64,000 bases of DNA. It comes from Legionella sp. (GTDB taxonomy: Bacteria; Pseudomonadota; Gammaproteobacteria; Legionellales; Legionellaceae). The notes under the pieces were generated by a model. The model saw nothing but the letters and a program-made list of their open reading frames with translations. It had not been told where the DNA came from and did no database searches. The stretch lies in NCBI GenBank assembly GCA_030158115.1, contig JAOATK010000007.1:27878-91877 (forward strand), read 5' to 3'. This document shows, piece after piece, positions 36,827 through 47,180 of the stretch (position 1 is the stretch's first letter; the number at the start of each line of letters is the position of its first letter). A program made the translations under genes and the position numbers.

Positions 36827-39028
36827 TTAATTCTTACACTGCTGCTCGAAGGTAGATCGGTCGTTAACAGCATCGTTCATTTTTTCTAGCAGACAGACTG
36901 TGTTCGATTGGAAAAATAAGTGTTTGCACCCTGTTTGATGATAATGAATCAGCAGTGGTATTCCTATTAGAGGAATGCTTAACAACACCAATGCTAAATT
37001 TTTTAAAAAAGTGCTCCAATCGTTGAATGGCCCAAGCTCTTCCTTAGCCACCCTGATGCCCTCATGCCATTTAGATTGTAATTTAGAGAACGCATCAGGA
37101 TGCTTTTCATTCTCAAAGTAATGATGAAGTGAGGTGATAAGAGTGGTTTGTAGAAGGCTAGCTGCTTCATAAGCTTTTGTTTCTTCAGGGCGTCCGGCTA
37201 GAGAATTAACCTTTAAGTTTAATTCTAATAACGCCTTAAAGAAGTGGCGCTTACTATGGCGTATCTTTGAATTTAAAAGACAGGCTTGTGAATAATTGTC
37301 TTGGGTTTCATGGCTCGCGGTGAACATTAAATTCAGGATTAATGGTACTGCAGGAGCGCAGTGTATAATTGCTAACACTAAGGCAATATTGTGTCTGCCA
37401 CGATGCAAGAGGCTTTGTTCAATATCATGCTGGGGCAAGGTTGCAATCAAACTAATAATATTGGCTGCAGCACCCGGGTGCTTTTTACTTAAAATTAACG
37501 TTTGTGATAAAAGATTGATTCCATCGGGGCCTGTTTGACATAGGACTTTTGCAAGCGTTGGTGGATTTAACTTAGAGATAAGTTGAATCAGCTTACTCAT
37601 TAGATCTGGACTATTGAGGCTATTGAATAAAATATATTGAAAACCATTAGGGTTTAAAACATTGTCCTCTGCTAAAATGTGATTTAGGCTATCTGTGGAG
37701 AGCATGTTTAATTTCATTATTAAACTTGGCAATGAGCTTTTTGCAAGGTCACGGAGTTTCCAAGGATTGACGAGCAAATCTTCCTCAAAACCAGCTAATT
37801 TCTCGGGGTATTTTTCAGCATATTGTTGTTGGAAATCCTCTGATATCGTCATGTTTTCAGCTGCGAATTGCCAAAATGCATGGTCGATATAATCGATATT
37901 TTTTGCATGGAGTTTATCTAGCATTAGAAAAAGTATATCTATTTTAGCATTGCGAGATAGTTCTCGATGACAGTTAAGATAAGCAAGGCACTCTTTCTCC
38001 GATGTAAAAAGGGAAAAAAGTTGCGCCAGATCCTCTGGAGTTGAATCACTGGGATCCTTAAATAATCTACTCACGCTTTGTGTCACTGTAATAAAATCGG
38101 CTTTAGTTGTGTTACTTAACCAACGTGGGAGCAATGATTTTAAAAAAGATAGCCCTATCAGGTTGAAATCAAAATAATGCTCACTGATCAATATGTTCCA
38201 TAATTTGTCTAATATAAGATTCCAATTGATATCATGAACAATGCTTGTCTCGTCATTTGTGATTAAATAATCATAATTAAGCTCTGTTTCTTGAAAAATA
38301 CTTTTAAGGAAGTTAAGACCCGGTTCATAGGTTTCCAACATATACCCTTCTTCTTTTCGTCCAACATATTGATCGAAAGAGGAGCTCACCATTTCTTTAA
38401 GTTTAAGTAATATTGTGAAGGGCTGATATTGTTCATGAAAGGATTGTTTTAAATGAGCTCTAATTTGAAAAATAAAAATTTCTGGTGAATATGGATCCGT
38501 TTTTAATTTAGGTCGAACGCCATAACCCGACTGTTCTGCAATCATAAAATATCGATTATTGGTATGAACTTCATCTGTATGTTCGTTTGCTGTTCGTTCT
38601 ACGATGTCGTAACGAATTGATGATAATAACCCATTAATGGTCGGCAAAAAATAATTTTGGAGCAAACCATCTACTCGCGCATGAAATCCAACTGTGCAGG
38701 CATTAATGCCCTCTATAATTTTATATATAATTGCTTTTTTTTGATCCGCAGTAATATCATAAGCCGGATCAACCTTCTTAAGTAAATCCGATAAAACCGC
38801 ATAATGAAATTTTAGAGTATTCAGTAACATCGGCTTTGAGCAATAAGTACTATTCGTTCCAAGATGTACATCAAAATTTGTTAGTGTTGCAGGTAAACAT
38901 AACAAAACAAACTTCTTGAACCACTGAGCATCATTTACATAGCTATCAATGTCTATGTTTTGATGTGGTTGAGGCAAACTAGCGTAACCTTTGTGGCTTA
39001 CTTTTAAACTTGGCATATTAAACTCCAA
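36827..39028 (-). CDS. Large hypothetical protein with C-terminal hydrophobic segment
   Basis: 733-aa intact ORF; no recognised domain. Confidence 0.75.
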   Translation of the reverse strand: MEFNMPSLKVSHKGYASLPQPHQNIDIDSYVNDAQWFKKFVLLCLPATLTNFDVHLGTNSTYCSKPMLLNTLKFHYAVLSDLLKKVDPAYDITADQKKAIIYKIIEGINACTVGFHARVDGLLQNYFLPTINGLLSSIRYDIVERTANEHTDEVHTNNRYFMIAEQSGYGVRPKLKTDPYSPEIFIFQIRAHLKQSFHEQYQPFTILLKLKEMVSSSFDQYVGRKEEGYMLETYEPGLNFLKSIFQETELNYDYLITNDETSIVHDINWNLILDKLWNILISEHYFDFNLIGLSFLKSLLPRWLSNTTKADFITVTQSVSRLFKDPSDSTPEDLAQLFSLFTSEKECLAYLNCHRELSRNAKIDILFLMLDKLHAKNIDYIDHAFWQFAAENMTISEDFQQQYAEKYPEKLAGFEEDLLVNPWKLRDLAKSSLPSLIMKLNMLSTDSLNHILAEDNVLNPNGFQYILFNSLNSPDLMSKLIQLISKLNPPTLAKVLCQTGPDGINLLSQTLILSKKHPGAAANIISLIATLPQHDIEQSLLHRGRHNIALVLAIIHCAPAVPLILNLMFTASHETQDNYSQACLLNSKIRHSKRHFFKALLELNLKVNSLAGRPEETKAYEAASLLQTTLITSLHHYFENEKHPDAFSKLQSKWHEGIRVAKEELGPFNDWSTFLKNLALVLLSIPLIGIPLLIHYHQTGCKHLFFQSNTVCLLEKMNDAVNDRSTFEQQCKN

Positions 39029-39431
39029 CCACCCTAAAATTTGACACGTGGGGACGAACTTGAACTCATGCAGCAGCTTAATGCGGCCTTATATTACCAC
39101 ATAATGCCACAAAAGAAATCATATGCGCATTTTCATAGCCAAATAACAAGTGATTTTACCAAAAATAGAGGGGGTAAATGCATTACCTCATCACTATGTT
39201 CTGTGAACCTAAGAAAAATCATAATACTCCAGGTAATAATGCAACCAAAGCAACATGACAAGAAATAGGCCACTTGCTTTGAAATGAATATCAATGGCAA
39301 TAATATTAGTGAGATCAGACTGATTTAGATAAGTTAACTCATAAAAATAAAGAATTGAAAAAACGGTTCAGGGTTTGATCATGAAAAAGAAATTTTAAAA
39401 AAGGCAGCCACGTATACTTTATCGTCGCATG

Positions 39432-39578
39432 TTATACCGCTATACCTGCGCTGACAAGCATTGCTATTGTTTCCCATATCAGCACACGCAATGATCCCCA
39501 TACTATTCGAGCTCCGCCAACTGTTGCAGCCACTGCTCCGAGTAATGCCAAAAATAGAACCGCTATTATTGATACTGA
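39432..39578 (-). pseudogene. VIT1/CCC1-family transporter C-terminal remnant
   Basis: Minus-strand frame reads SVSIIAVLFLALLGAVAATVGGARIVWGSLRVLIWETIAMLVSAGIAV*. Confidence 0.55.
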
Positions 39579-39680
39579 TGGAATAATGAATATATCAATT
39601 GATACGCTTGTTTAATACTGGCATATATCTTAATCTAAAAAATGGCTGGAAATTAAAAAATTAGTTAGAAAGGAGCTGTC

Positions 39681-40214
39681 ATGGATAGGAATAAAAACTG
39701 GCATTATGATGTTATTGCTAGATTGCTTCATTGGGTTATAGCCCTTCTTTTGATAGGGTTAATCAGTATCGGTTGGTATATGATGTACATTGAAGATCAA
39801 CCTAATAGTGGTTGGTATTTTAACCTTCATAAATCATTTGGCCTCACCGCTGCTATCCTGATTTTTTTTAGAGTGATATGGAGGTTTGCTCATAAACCCG
39901 CCCCACTTCCATCAAGTGTTCCACATTGGCAACAGATTATATCAAAGGGAATTCATTTTTTACTTTATTTTTGCATGATCATCATGCCTATTACTGGCTT
40001 TATCGGAGCTTCATTTAGCAAATATGGGATTATTTTTTTTGGAGTGGAATTACCACATTGGGTTAATCAAAGTCATGCTATATCAGAACAGTTTTTCCAA
40101 ATACATGGGGTAGTTGCATGGATTTTAGTCGGATTAATCGCTCTTCATCTTCTTGCTGCAATTAAACATCTTGTTATTAACAAAGATAACGTTTTTCAAC
40201 GTATGTGGCTATAA
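39681..40214 (+). CDS. Cytochrome b561
   Basis: YDVIARLLHWVIALLLI; NLHKSFGLTAAILIFFRVIWR; HGVVAWILVGLIALHLLAAIKH. Confidence 0.92.
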   Translation: MDRNKNWHYDVIARLLHWVIALLLIGLISIGWYMMYIEDQPNSGWYFNLHKSFGLTAAILIFFRVIWRFAHKPAPLPSSVPHWQQIISKGIHFLLYFCMIIMPITGFIGASFSKYGIIFFGVELPHWVNQSHAISEQFFQIHGVVAWILVGLIALHLLAAIKHLVINKDNVFQRMWL

Positions 40215-40290
40215 AACACAGCCTCGGGAACAAAAAGAACAAGGGGAGAAAAAGTAAGTAATGTCAGGCCATGGGCCTGACCTACTCTTG

Positions 40291-41658
40291 TTAAGCAAAC
40301 TCAGATTTTCCTAAAAATTCTGATTTACGATGTTTTGGGCGGACTTTTACATGCCAGAGTGGTAGCATCATAAAAAATGGAATCAAGCAGCAAATAAACA
40401 AGGTAAGGAAAAAATTATCCCAGCCGTAATTTTTGATAATTGCACCCAAAGGAGCACCAGCAAGAACAGCACCTAAACAATAAGCAAAAAACCCGGCAAA
40501 GCCAGTTGCAGTAGCCGCTGCTTTTTTATGTGATAACTCCGCACAGGCTAAACCAATCATCATTTGTGGTCCAAAGATAAAAAAACCAAAGAAAAAAAGA
40601 AACAAAGAATCAAGGAATGGTGTATATCCCTTAGTTAACGTAAATAGCAACAAAGTGACAAATACACCTGCTGTAAACAGAATATTGATTGGGTTGCGTT
40701 TACCCTGAAATATTTTATCTGAAAGCCAGCCTGCAAAAAGACTGCCAAAAAAACCACCCACCTCAAACCATATGATACAACTACCTGCAGTGATTAAGGA
40801 ATAATCCTTCACTTCCGTTAAGTAGAGCATACTCCAATCATTAATAGCTGTTCGGACAATGTAAATAAACAAATAAGAAATGGATAGTATCCAAACATAT
40901 GGGTTACTTAAGACATAATTCCAAAGAATTTCTTTGACTGAAAGCTCTGTTTTTTCTTGATGATGAGTTGATAAATCAGAAAAATCTTCTCGATACTGCT
41001 CTATGGCAGGTAAACCAAGGGATTGAGGAGTATCCCTTAACCGATTAATTAAAAAAATACCCCCTAAAATGCAGATAATTCCAGGCACAAACATAGCTGA
41101 ACGCCAGCCGAAATATTGGGCGCACATAGCAACAACCAATGGAATTAATGCACCTCCAACGTTATGTGATGTATTCCAAATACTCCACCAACGACCACGT
41201 TCGGATTGAGAATACCAATGGGTTAATAATTTAGTACATCCAGGCCATCCCCACCCTTGAAACCAACCATTCAATCCCCAAAAAATAGCAAATAACCACC
41301 AGGTGGAAGATAATCCGAACAAAATATTAAAAATACCTGTTAAAATTAGCCCGATCGCTATTAAATAACGCGGATTTGACTTATCGCCTAAAATGCCACT
41401 CAAAAATTTGCTGATGCCATAACTTAAACTCAAAATACTAGCAATGAGTCCTAATTCCGTTTTGGTCATCCCAAAGGCGCTTTGTAATGCTGGCATCGCG
41501 AAGATAAAGCTTTTTCGCGAAAAATAAAACAAAGCATAACCTAAATACATTGCATAAAAGGTGCGAATACGCCAATAACGATATTGCTGCTTAACAATGG
41601 TTTTATCCTGAATTTCATTAAGATAAGGAGCAGGTTTTAAAAAACTCAATAATGCCAT
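40291..41658 (-). CDS. MFS transporter, organophosphate:phosphate antiporter-like (UhpC/GlpT type)
   Basis: YYFSRKSF-like N-terminus, 12 TM, NGWFQGWGWPGCTKLLTHW. Confidence 0.88.
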   Translation of the reverse strand: MALLSFLKPAPYLNEIQDKTIVKQQYRYWRIRTFYAMYLGYALFYFSRKSFIFAMPALQSAFGMTKTELGLIASILSLSYGISKFLSGILGDKSNPRYLIAIGLILTGIFNILFGLSSTWWLFAIFWGLNGWFQGWGWPGCTKLLTHWYSQSERGRWWSIWNTSHNVGGALIPLVVAMCAQYFGWRSAMFVPGIICILGGIFLINRLRDTPQSLGLPAIEQYREDFSDLSTHHQEKTELSVKEILWNYVLSNPYVWILSISYLFIYIVRTAINDWSMLYLTEVKDYSLITAGSCIIWFEVGGFFGSLFAGWLSDKIFQGKRNPINILFTAGVFVTLLLFTLTKGYTPFLDSLFLFFFGFFIFGPQMMIGLACAELSHKKAAATATGFAGFFAYCLGAVLAGAPLGAIIKNYGWDNFFLTLFICCLIPFFMMLPLWHVKVRPKHRKSEFLGKSEFA

Positions 41659-41843
41659 GATTGTCCATTATCAGGATAAAAAAAAATAAGATTAAATGTA
41701 ACATGCAACATATGTCAATTCTTTCTAACCAATAAAAATGTTGACGGTATCACACCTATTGAGAATTAATCAAAAATTTAAATGGAATTCTTGTGAAATT
41801 ATAAATAAGCTACATGATTTGTATTAGGACGGGATTTGTCGAA

Positions 41844-43496
41844 ATGAAAGAAATAATCAGTTTATTAGAACAAGATCCAATCGATGATGCTAGTCATCAC
41901 CGCCATGACATTATAATGGTTTTAAAAAGAAAGTTTCGTACTCAAAAAGATTGGATTATTGCTTCTTTCAACCAATATCAATTTACAGAAGAAGAATCGC
42001 AAAAAGTCCAACAAGCGATTCTAAATGGCGATCTTCGAATAACAGATCTCTTAAAACGTCGGTTTTCTCACTCTTTTTGGAGTTTCTTAACTTTTAAGTG
42101 GGGAGAAATACTTTCTGGTGGAAAAAGATTATCCAAGAAAGACGTTATACAGATTGCTACTTACTCTAGCAATGGCCAAGAATTTGCAAGAACTGCGATT
42201 CAAAATAGAAATAGACTTCTAAAAGGAGTGCCCTTAGTCACTGGCAAAGTCCTTACCTCCATGGCGCTTTGTATGGTATTTTGCCTGGGATTATTAAGTA
42301 CTTTAGGCGCCCCCTTTGGCGTTGGCCTCGCCTTGGCAATAGTCCTTTCCTTATGTAACGGAATAGTTTGCTTATTAAGTCGTGGAGAAGCCATGCTTAA
42401 TAGCGCTGGTTTCCAGCCTAAAAAACAAAAAACCTCTCAAATCCTGGAAGAAAATCTAAAAGAAAAAACAACATTCGATAAAGGCGAAAAATTATTTTTT
42501 GGTATCGTGACCTTGTTAGCCTGTATTTCTGCGGGCATTTCTGGATATGCAGGTCTCGTAGGACTTCTTACTTTTTTAGGTGTGGGATTGCTTGCCTCTA
42601 ACCCTCTAATTTTAGCAGTCACAATTGGCTTATCTTTAATTGCAGCTATCTCTTTTTATTCGTTTCAAGCTGTAGGCATACGTGAAAATTATGCAAAATT
42701 TAAAAATCTTTTTATTGAAAGTTACAAAAAAAACTACGGTCTTTTGCGATGTGTCTTATTAGGCATCATCAGCACAGTCTTTTTATCTGTTTATGCAACG
42801 CTAACTTGGTTTACCACTGTCTCAGGGGTCAATAAACTTTTTAATGCCTTAGGTGCGACTCCTGGCACTCTTTTAGCACATGTTATTGCGATGATATGTA
42901 CTTCAACAACCATGGTTGTTAATACTTTTTCACAAGTATATAAAGTCTTTAACCCAAAAACTTATGTTGACCTAAAAGAAAAATTTGCATCAATACATCA
43001 ACCGCCGGAAGAAAACCAAACAACAGTACAAAAGATAAAGCATGCAGCCATCAATATACTCAAATTATTTGCTTTAATAGGTGATTCTCTTGCTTATTCT
43101 GTTGCCGGTGGAATCCGAAGCGGAATTCATGTCGGTGAAACGGTGGGAGAGGCAATAGGGGCAAAACTTGCATTAACCATTACAATGGCTATATTGTCAC
43201 CAGTGGTTTTAGTATTCGTATCAATAGCTTTTACTTGGCCTAGCGTTTTCCATAGAAAAAAATCAACTCCATCTTTTTCACAGATGGAAAAGCCCTTGGT
43301 AGAAAAAATGGAGCCAACTCATACTCTAGATACACTTCAAGATACTAATCCATTACCAGCATCAGAAAAATCCTCCGAACTCAATAAAGCTGAACCCCGA
43401 TTTTTTAATAACCGGTTGAGAGACAAAGATATTTTCACATCAAATTGTAATGATATTTTATCTTCTGAAGGGCAGACAACAATGGCAACTATTTAA
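41844..43496 (+). CDS. Hypothetical polytopic membrane protein
   Basis: Long ORF; start at 41844; several TM segments. Confidence 0.7.
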   Translation: MKEIISLLEQDPIDDASHHRHDIIMVLKRKFRTQKDWIIASFNQYQFTEEESQKVQQAILNGDLRITDLLKRRFSHSFWSFLTFKWGEILSGGKRLSKKDVIQIATYSSNGQEFARTAIQNRNRLLKGVPLVTGKVLTSMALCMVFCLGLLSTLGAPFGVGLALAIVLSLCNGIVCLLSRGEAMLNSAGFQPKKQKTSQILEENLKEKTTFDKGEKLFFGIVTLLACISAGISGYAGLVGLLTFLGVGLLASNPLILAVTIGLSLIAAISFYSFQAVGIRENYAKFKNLFIESYKKNYGLLRCVLLGIISTVFLSVYATLTWFTTVSGVNKLFNALGATPGTLLAHVIAMICTSTTMVVNTFSQVYKVFNPKTYVDLKEKFASIHQPPEENQTTVQKIKHAAINILKLFALIGDSLAYSVAGGIRSGIHVGETVGEAIGAKLALTITMAILSPVVLVFVSIAFTWPSVFHRKKSTPSFSQMEKPLVEKMEPTHTLDTLQDTNPLPASEKSSELNKAEPRFFNNRLRDKDIFTSNCNDILSSEGQTTMATI

Positions 43497-43706
43497 AGAA
43501 TAACATCATGTAATATAAACAGAACATCAGTTTTCAATGACAAGCTTCATCATTGAAACAAATAGAGAATGTCAAAAATATTAACTTTAATTTTTTCAAT
43601 TAGATCTAGTTAAAAATGACCCTTAGAGAGAAAAACACTTTGGCAAGTTCGAGCGCATGTTAAATCAGATTGGCTATACATACAGATTGACATCATGTAC
43701 ACAGCT

Positions 43707-43729
43707 TTATCCACAGATTTTGTGGATAA
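43707..43729. promoter_or_regulatory. Inverted pair of consensus DnaA boxes
   Basis: TTATCCACA-GATTT-TGTGGATAA. Confidence 0.55.
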
Positions 43730-44088
43730 ATATTTTTTTATTTAAAAATCCAAAAACGTGCTAACCTCTTATAAAATAAGGCTTTTTTAGTAAATAAAAA
43801 CGATTTTTTAAATTTTGTTGATCTAGGAGGTTTTAAGAGATATCCACAAAGGATTTTGGAGTGCTATAGAAATAGCAGTAATCATCTTAACAAATATAAA
43901 AATAAACAACAATCTTGATTTCCTATTTTTTAAAAATATTTTATCCTGCATCAATTATTTAAATTTCTGCTGCCATGAGCCCACAATCTAGTCCCAAAAG
44001 CAATAGCAAATATTGCATGTTTCAGGTAGAATATATTTTGGCTTATTTTACTCATTAAATGATTCTCTGCGTGCTCTAAGGAATAATA

Positions 44089-45162
44089 ATGGCTACTCGT
44101 GAGGCAGATGTTTTTCCAAATTTTACCTTCTTTCCCAAAACTCAAACTGACTTTTCAAAAATACCCTTATCTTTTTATACATCAAACATGCCTTCCTTTG
44201 CAGTCATGTTAAACGAACTCAATAAAGAAAGTATTTTTTTAGGCAAAGAATGTATTTCATACACAATGGAAGATTTTTTAAAAGCCTATTTTAAAGACTC
44301 AAGAAGCCCTCTTGAAGAAGCACCTATTACTCTGTTAACCAAGCCTCTTAAGCTTGTCGATATTGCCAGCGAATTGTCTCCTACACTTTGTCCCAAGCCT
44401 TTTTTAAAATTAGTGCCCACTATTAATCTTTATATTGAAATGATTTGTGATGTATTAAACAATGAATTAGCACAAAAACCTTATGAGAAATTAGCTGATC
44501 GGGAATATGTCACGGAGAAAGTTCATGCCCTACAAGCTGGAAAAATTAGTCATCATTTAACGATGGCTGAGGATGATGTATTAGCCCTATTATTCCATGA
44601 TATTGCCCGTCCATCGATTAACGATCCGGAACATGGGCACTCAAAACATGCCCAAGAAGGCAGTATCATTTTAGCGCCATTAGGACTTAATACTGATTAT
44701 GCTGGTCATCATACTTTTGCCAAATTTTTACTTTTTAGCTTCTGCCCAGATTACAAAGCTCTTATCAGTACAACCTCTAAACATACTCTTAAAATTCAAT
44801 GTAAAGATCTATCATCACAACTAAGTGAGTTAAATAGCCTTACTTCACCAGAACTCGCTTTTGAACTATACAAGATCATGTTTATGCGACTAATTGATGA
44901 TATGAGCAAAATCCCGTTTTCTTCTGCCTTGTCTGAGAAAGAAGCTCCTGAATATTTTAATAATGAACACATTAAATCTATGTTACATCAACAAATTTAT
45001 CTTTACCTATACACTATCGTTGATGACAGCGCTTCCCTTTTTGCTTTTGAAAAAAAACTCACTAGTGCCTTGTCATTACTACAGCGAGCGGAAAAATATT
45101 CGCTCAACCCTGGACTCTATGCAGAGCAACAACCGCATTTGAATTTGTCATCAGCTAATTAG
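44089..45162 (+). CDS. HD-domain-like protein
   Basis: DDVLALLFHDIARPSINDPEHGHSKHAQEGSIILAPLG. Confidence 0.6.
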   Translation: MATREADVFPNFTFFPKTQTDFSKIPLSFYTSNMPSFAVMLNELNKESIFLGKECISYTMEDFLKAYFKDSRSPLEEAPITLLTKPLKLVDIASELSPTLCPKPFLKLVPTINLYIEMICDVLNNELAQKPYEKLADREYVTEKVHALQAGKISHHLTMAEDDVLALLFHDIARPSINDPEHGHSKHAQEGSIILAPLGLNTDYAGHHTFAKFLLFSFCPDYKALISTTSKHTLKIQCKDLSSQLSELNSLTSPELAFELYKIMFMRLIDDMSKIPFSSALSEKEAPEYFNNEHIKSMLHQQIYLYLYTIVDDSASLFAFEKKLTSALSLLQRAEKYSLNPGLYAEQQPHLNLSSAN

Positions 45163-45186
45163 CAAGAATAATAAATAGGGACTAAC

Positions 45187-46329
45187 TTGATTATGAAAAT
45201 AAAATTATTCTTGAGAAATAGTAAGACAGCTCGCACCGGATACCGCAGGCAAGCTCCCGAACGTCGAGATCTAGCATGTCAAAAGCCCCTAACTCACTGC
45301 TTATTTATTTTTGCTGCGCTTTTATTTTCAATCAATATTTACGCCGCTAAAAATGATGCTGAACTGATAAAAAAAATTAATGCCATCGAAAAAAAATCGA
45401 ATGTGGTTATTGGGCTGTCTGCGATTCTTATTGAGAGCAATAAAGTCATTGCTCATAATAGCAATCAACGCTTCTTTATGGCTAGCACCATTAAATTACC
45501 AATAGCACTTGCTTTTTTACACCGTGTTGATGAAAAAAAAGAGTCATTAAATCGGATGATTAAGCTGGATTTTAATAATTCTGTCCCCGGCTCAGGATCC
45601 TTATATCATTCGTTTGAAAGAAAAAAAATGAGCATGTCTTCTCAGCAAATACTTCAGTATATGTTAGTGAATAGTGATAACAGTGCCAGTGATACCATAT
45701 TAGACGCTGTAAACGGCCCCTTATACGTCACTCAACGTATGAATGGTCTTGGATTCAAAAATATTTCCATTAATCGTTCTATTCTTGAAATGCTCATGGA
45801 TACTAATCATGTAAATCATGCCTATTTGCAACAACCACGCACAGTGTATTCTTGGAAAAAAATATTTAATAAAACACCCCTAAGTCAAAAAATAGTGGCT
45901 TGGCAAAAATTTCAAAATGATAAAAGAGACTCCACCACACCTGATGAAATGGCAAAATTGTTAATGAAGGTTTACAGAAACCAAGCCCTATCTGCATCAA
46001 GTACAAAACTTCTTCTCAGTATTATGGAGAAATGCAGAACAGGCAGAAGCCGAATAAAAGGTTTATTACCCGCTCATGTCAAGGTAGCGCATAAAACCGG
46101 AACTTGGTCAATTGACGAACAAAACTATATAAGGTACCCTGGCGCCCAAAAGCTGTTTCGTTTTGCTAGTGATGTTGGCATTATTACCCTACCCAATAAT
46201 AAAGGGCATATAGCCATTGCGGTGTATGTAAAGTCTAAGTCTGAAAGTGATTACCCTCGAAGTCGAGCCATAGCCTTAGCTAGTCGCGCCATTTATGATC
46301 ATTTTATGCAAACACCAACAAAAAAATAA
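45187..46329 (+). CDS. Class A beta-lactamase-like serine hydrolase
   Basis: STIK, SDN and KTG motifs (MASTIKLPIAL, NSDNSASD, HKTGTW). Confidence 0.85.
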   Translation: MIMKIKLFLRNSKTARTGYRRQAPERRDLACQKPLTHCLFIFAALLFSINIYAAKNDAELIKKINAIEKKSNVVIGLSAILIESNKVIAHNSNQRFFMASTIKLPIALAFLHRVDEKKESLNRMIKLDFNNSVPGSGSLYHSFERKKMSMSSQQILQYMLVNSDNSASDTILDAVNGPLYVTQRMNGLGFKNISINRSILEMLMDTNHVNHAYLQQPRTVYSWKKIFNKTPLSQKIVAWQKFQNDKRDSTTPDEMAKLLMKVYRNQALSASSTKLLLSIMEKCRTGRSRIKGLLPAHVKVAHKTGTWSIDEQNYIRYPGAQKLFRFASDVGIITLPNNKGHIAIAVYVKSKSESDYPRSRAIALASRAIYDHFMQTPTKK

Positions 46330-46347
46330 CCGATTTAGAGGTATAAT

Positions 46348-47139
46348 TTGATAAGCGAGATAAAAAAAAATATCCCGGATGATTCTATTAAATCAACCAA
46401 AGAAAAAGTAGTCATTATTATTCCTACTTACAATGAAGCTGCCATTATAGAAAATACACTCTCTTGTATTTTCAACATGAGCGCTTTAGTTGAAAAATAC
46501 AACCTGCATGTTTTGATTTTTGACAGTGCTTCTAAAGACAATACGCAACAAATTATTATTGAGTTGCAAAAAAAATATCCCTGTTTACACCTACAAAGTG
46601 AAGATAAAAAAACTGGTCTTGGTTCAGCCTATAAACAAGCAATGAATTTTGCGTTGAACTCATTATCTGCTGATATCATTATTGAGTTTGATGCGGATCT
46701 TTCTCACCAGCCCAAATACATTGGCCCTATGCTGGCCCAATTAAAAAATTATGATTGTGTTGTAGGTAGTCGCTACATTGCTGGTGGGAGTATTCCAAAA
46801 AATTGGGCCATGCATCGCAAGCTATTTTCCATAATGGGTAACTGGGTTGCACGTACCGTACTGACAAGAAAATACAAGGATTTTACTAGCGGCTTTCGTG
46901 CCACACGTGCCTCAACACTAAGAAAAAGTCTTCCTCAATCTTTTCTAAGCGATCATTATGCTTATAAGCTTCAACTAATGTGGTTGCTTCATCAAAACAA
47001 AGCTAAAGTTTGCGAATATCCTATAGAGTTTATTGACCGAACAGAGGGTGAAAGTAAATTACCAAAAAATAGTATTTTAGACTCATTGCGTGTGATTTTT
47101 ACTCTGCGTTATCAGGCATTGAAACAATATTTTAAATAA
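46348..47139 (+). CDS. GT2 glycosyltransferase (polyprenol monophosphomannose synthase-like)
   Basis: IIPTYNEAAIIENT, IIEFDADLSHQPKYI, DFTSGFRATR; TTG start. Confidence 0.88.
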   Translation: MISEIKKNIPDDSIKSTKEKVVIIIPTYNEAAIIENTLSCIFNMSALVEKYNLHVLIFDSASKDNTQQIIIELQKKYPCLHLQSEDKKTGLGSAYKQAMNFALNSLSADIIIEFDADLSHQPKYIGPMLAQLKNYDCVVGSRYIAGGSIPKNWAMHRKLFSIMGNWVARTVLTRKYKDFTSGFRATRASTLRKSLPQSFLSDHYAYKLQLMWLLHQNKAKVCEYPIEFIDRTEGESKLPKNSILDSLRVIFTLRYQALKQYFK

Positions 47140-47180
47140 TAAATGGGGTTAGACTCTTCACCTGATAAAACTCTAAAAAA

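Noticed and set aside
39041-39268. Small ORF of 75 aa
   Set aside because: No ribosome site or recognisable domain; probably spurious.
43690-43860. Chromosomal oriC
   Set aside because: Only two perfect DnaA boxes plus one near-match, and no dnaA/dnaN/gidA-type neighbours; left as a DnaA-box finding instead.
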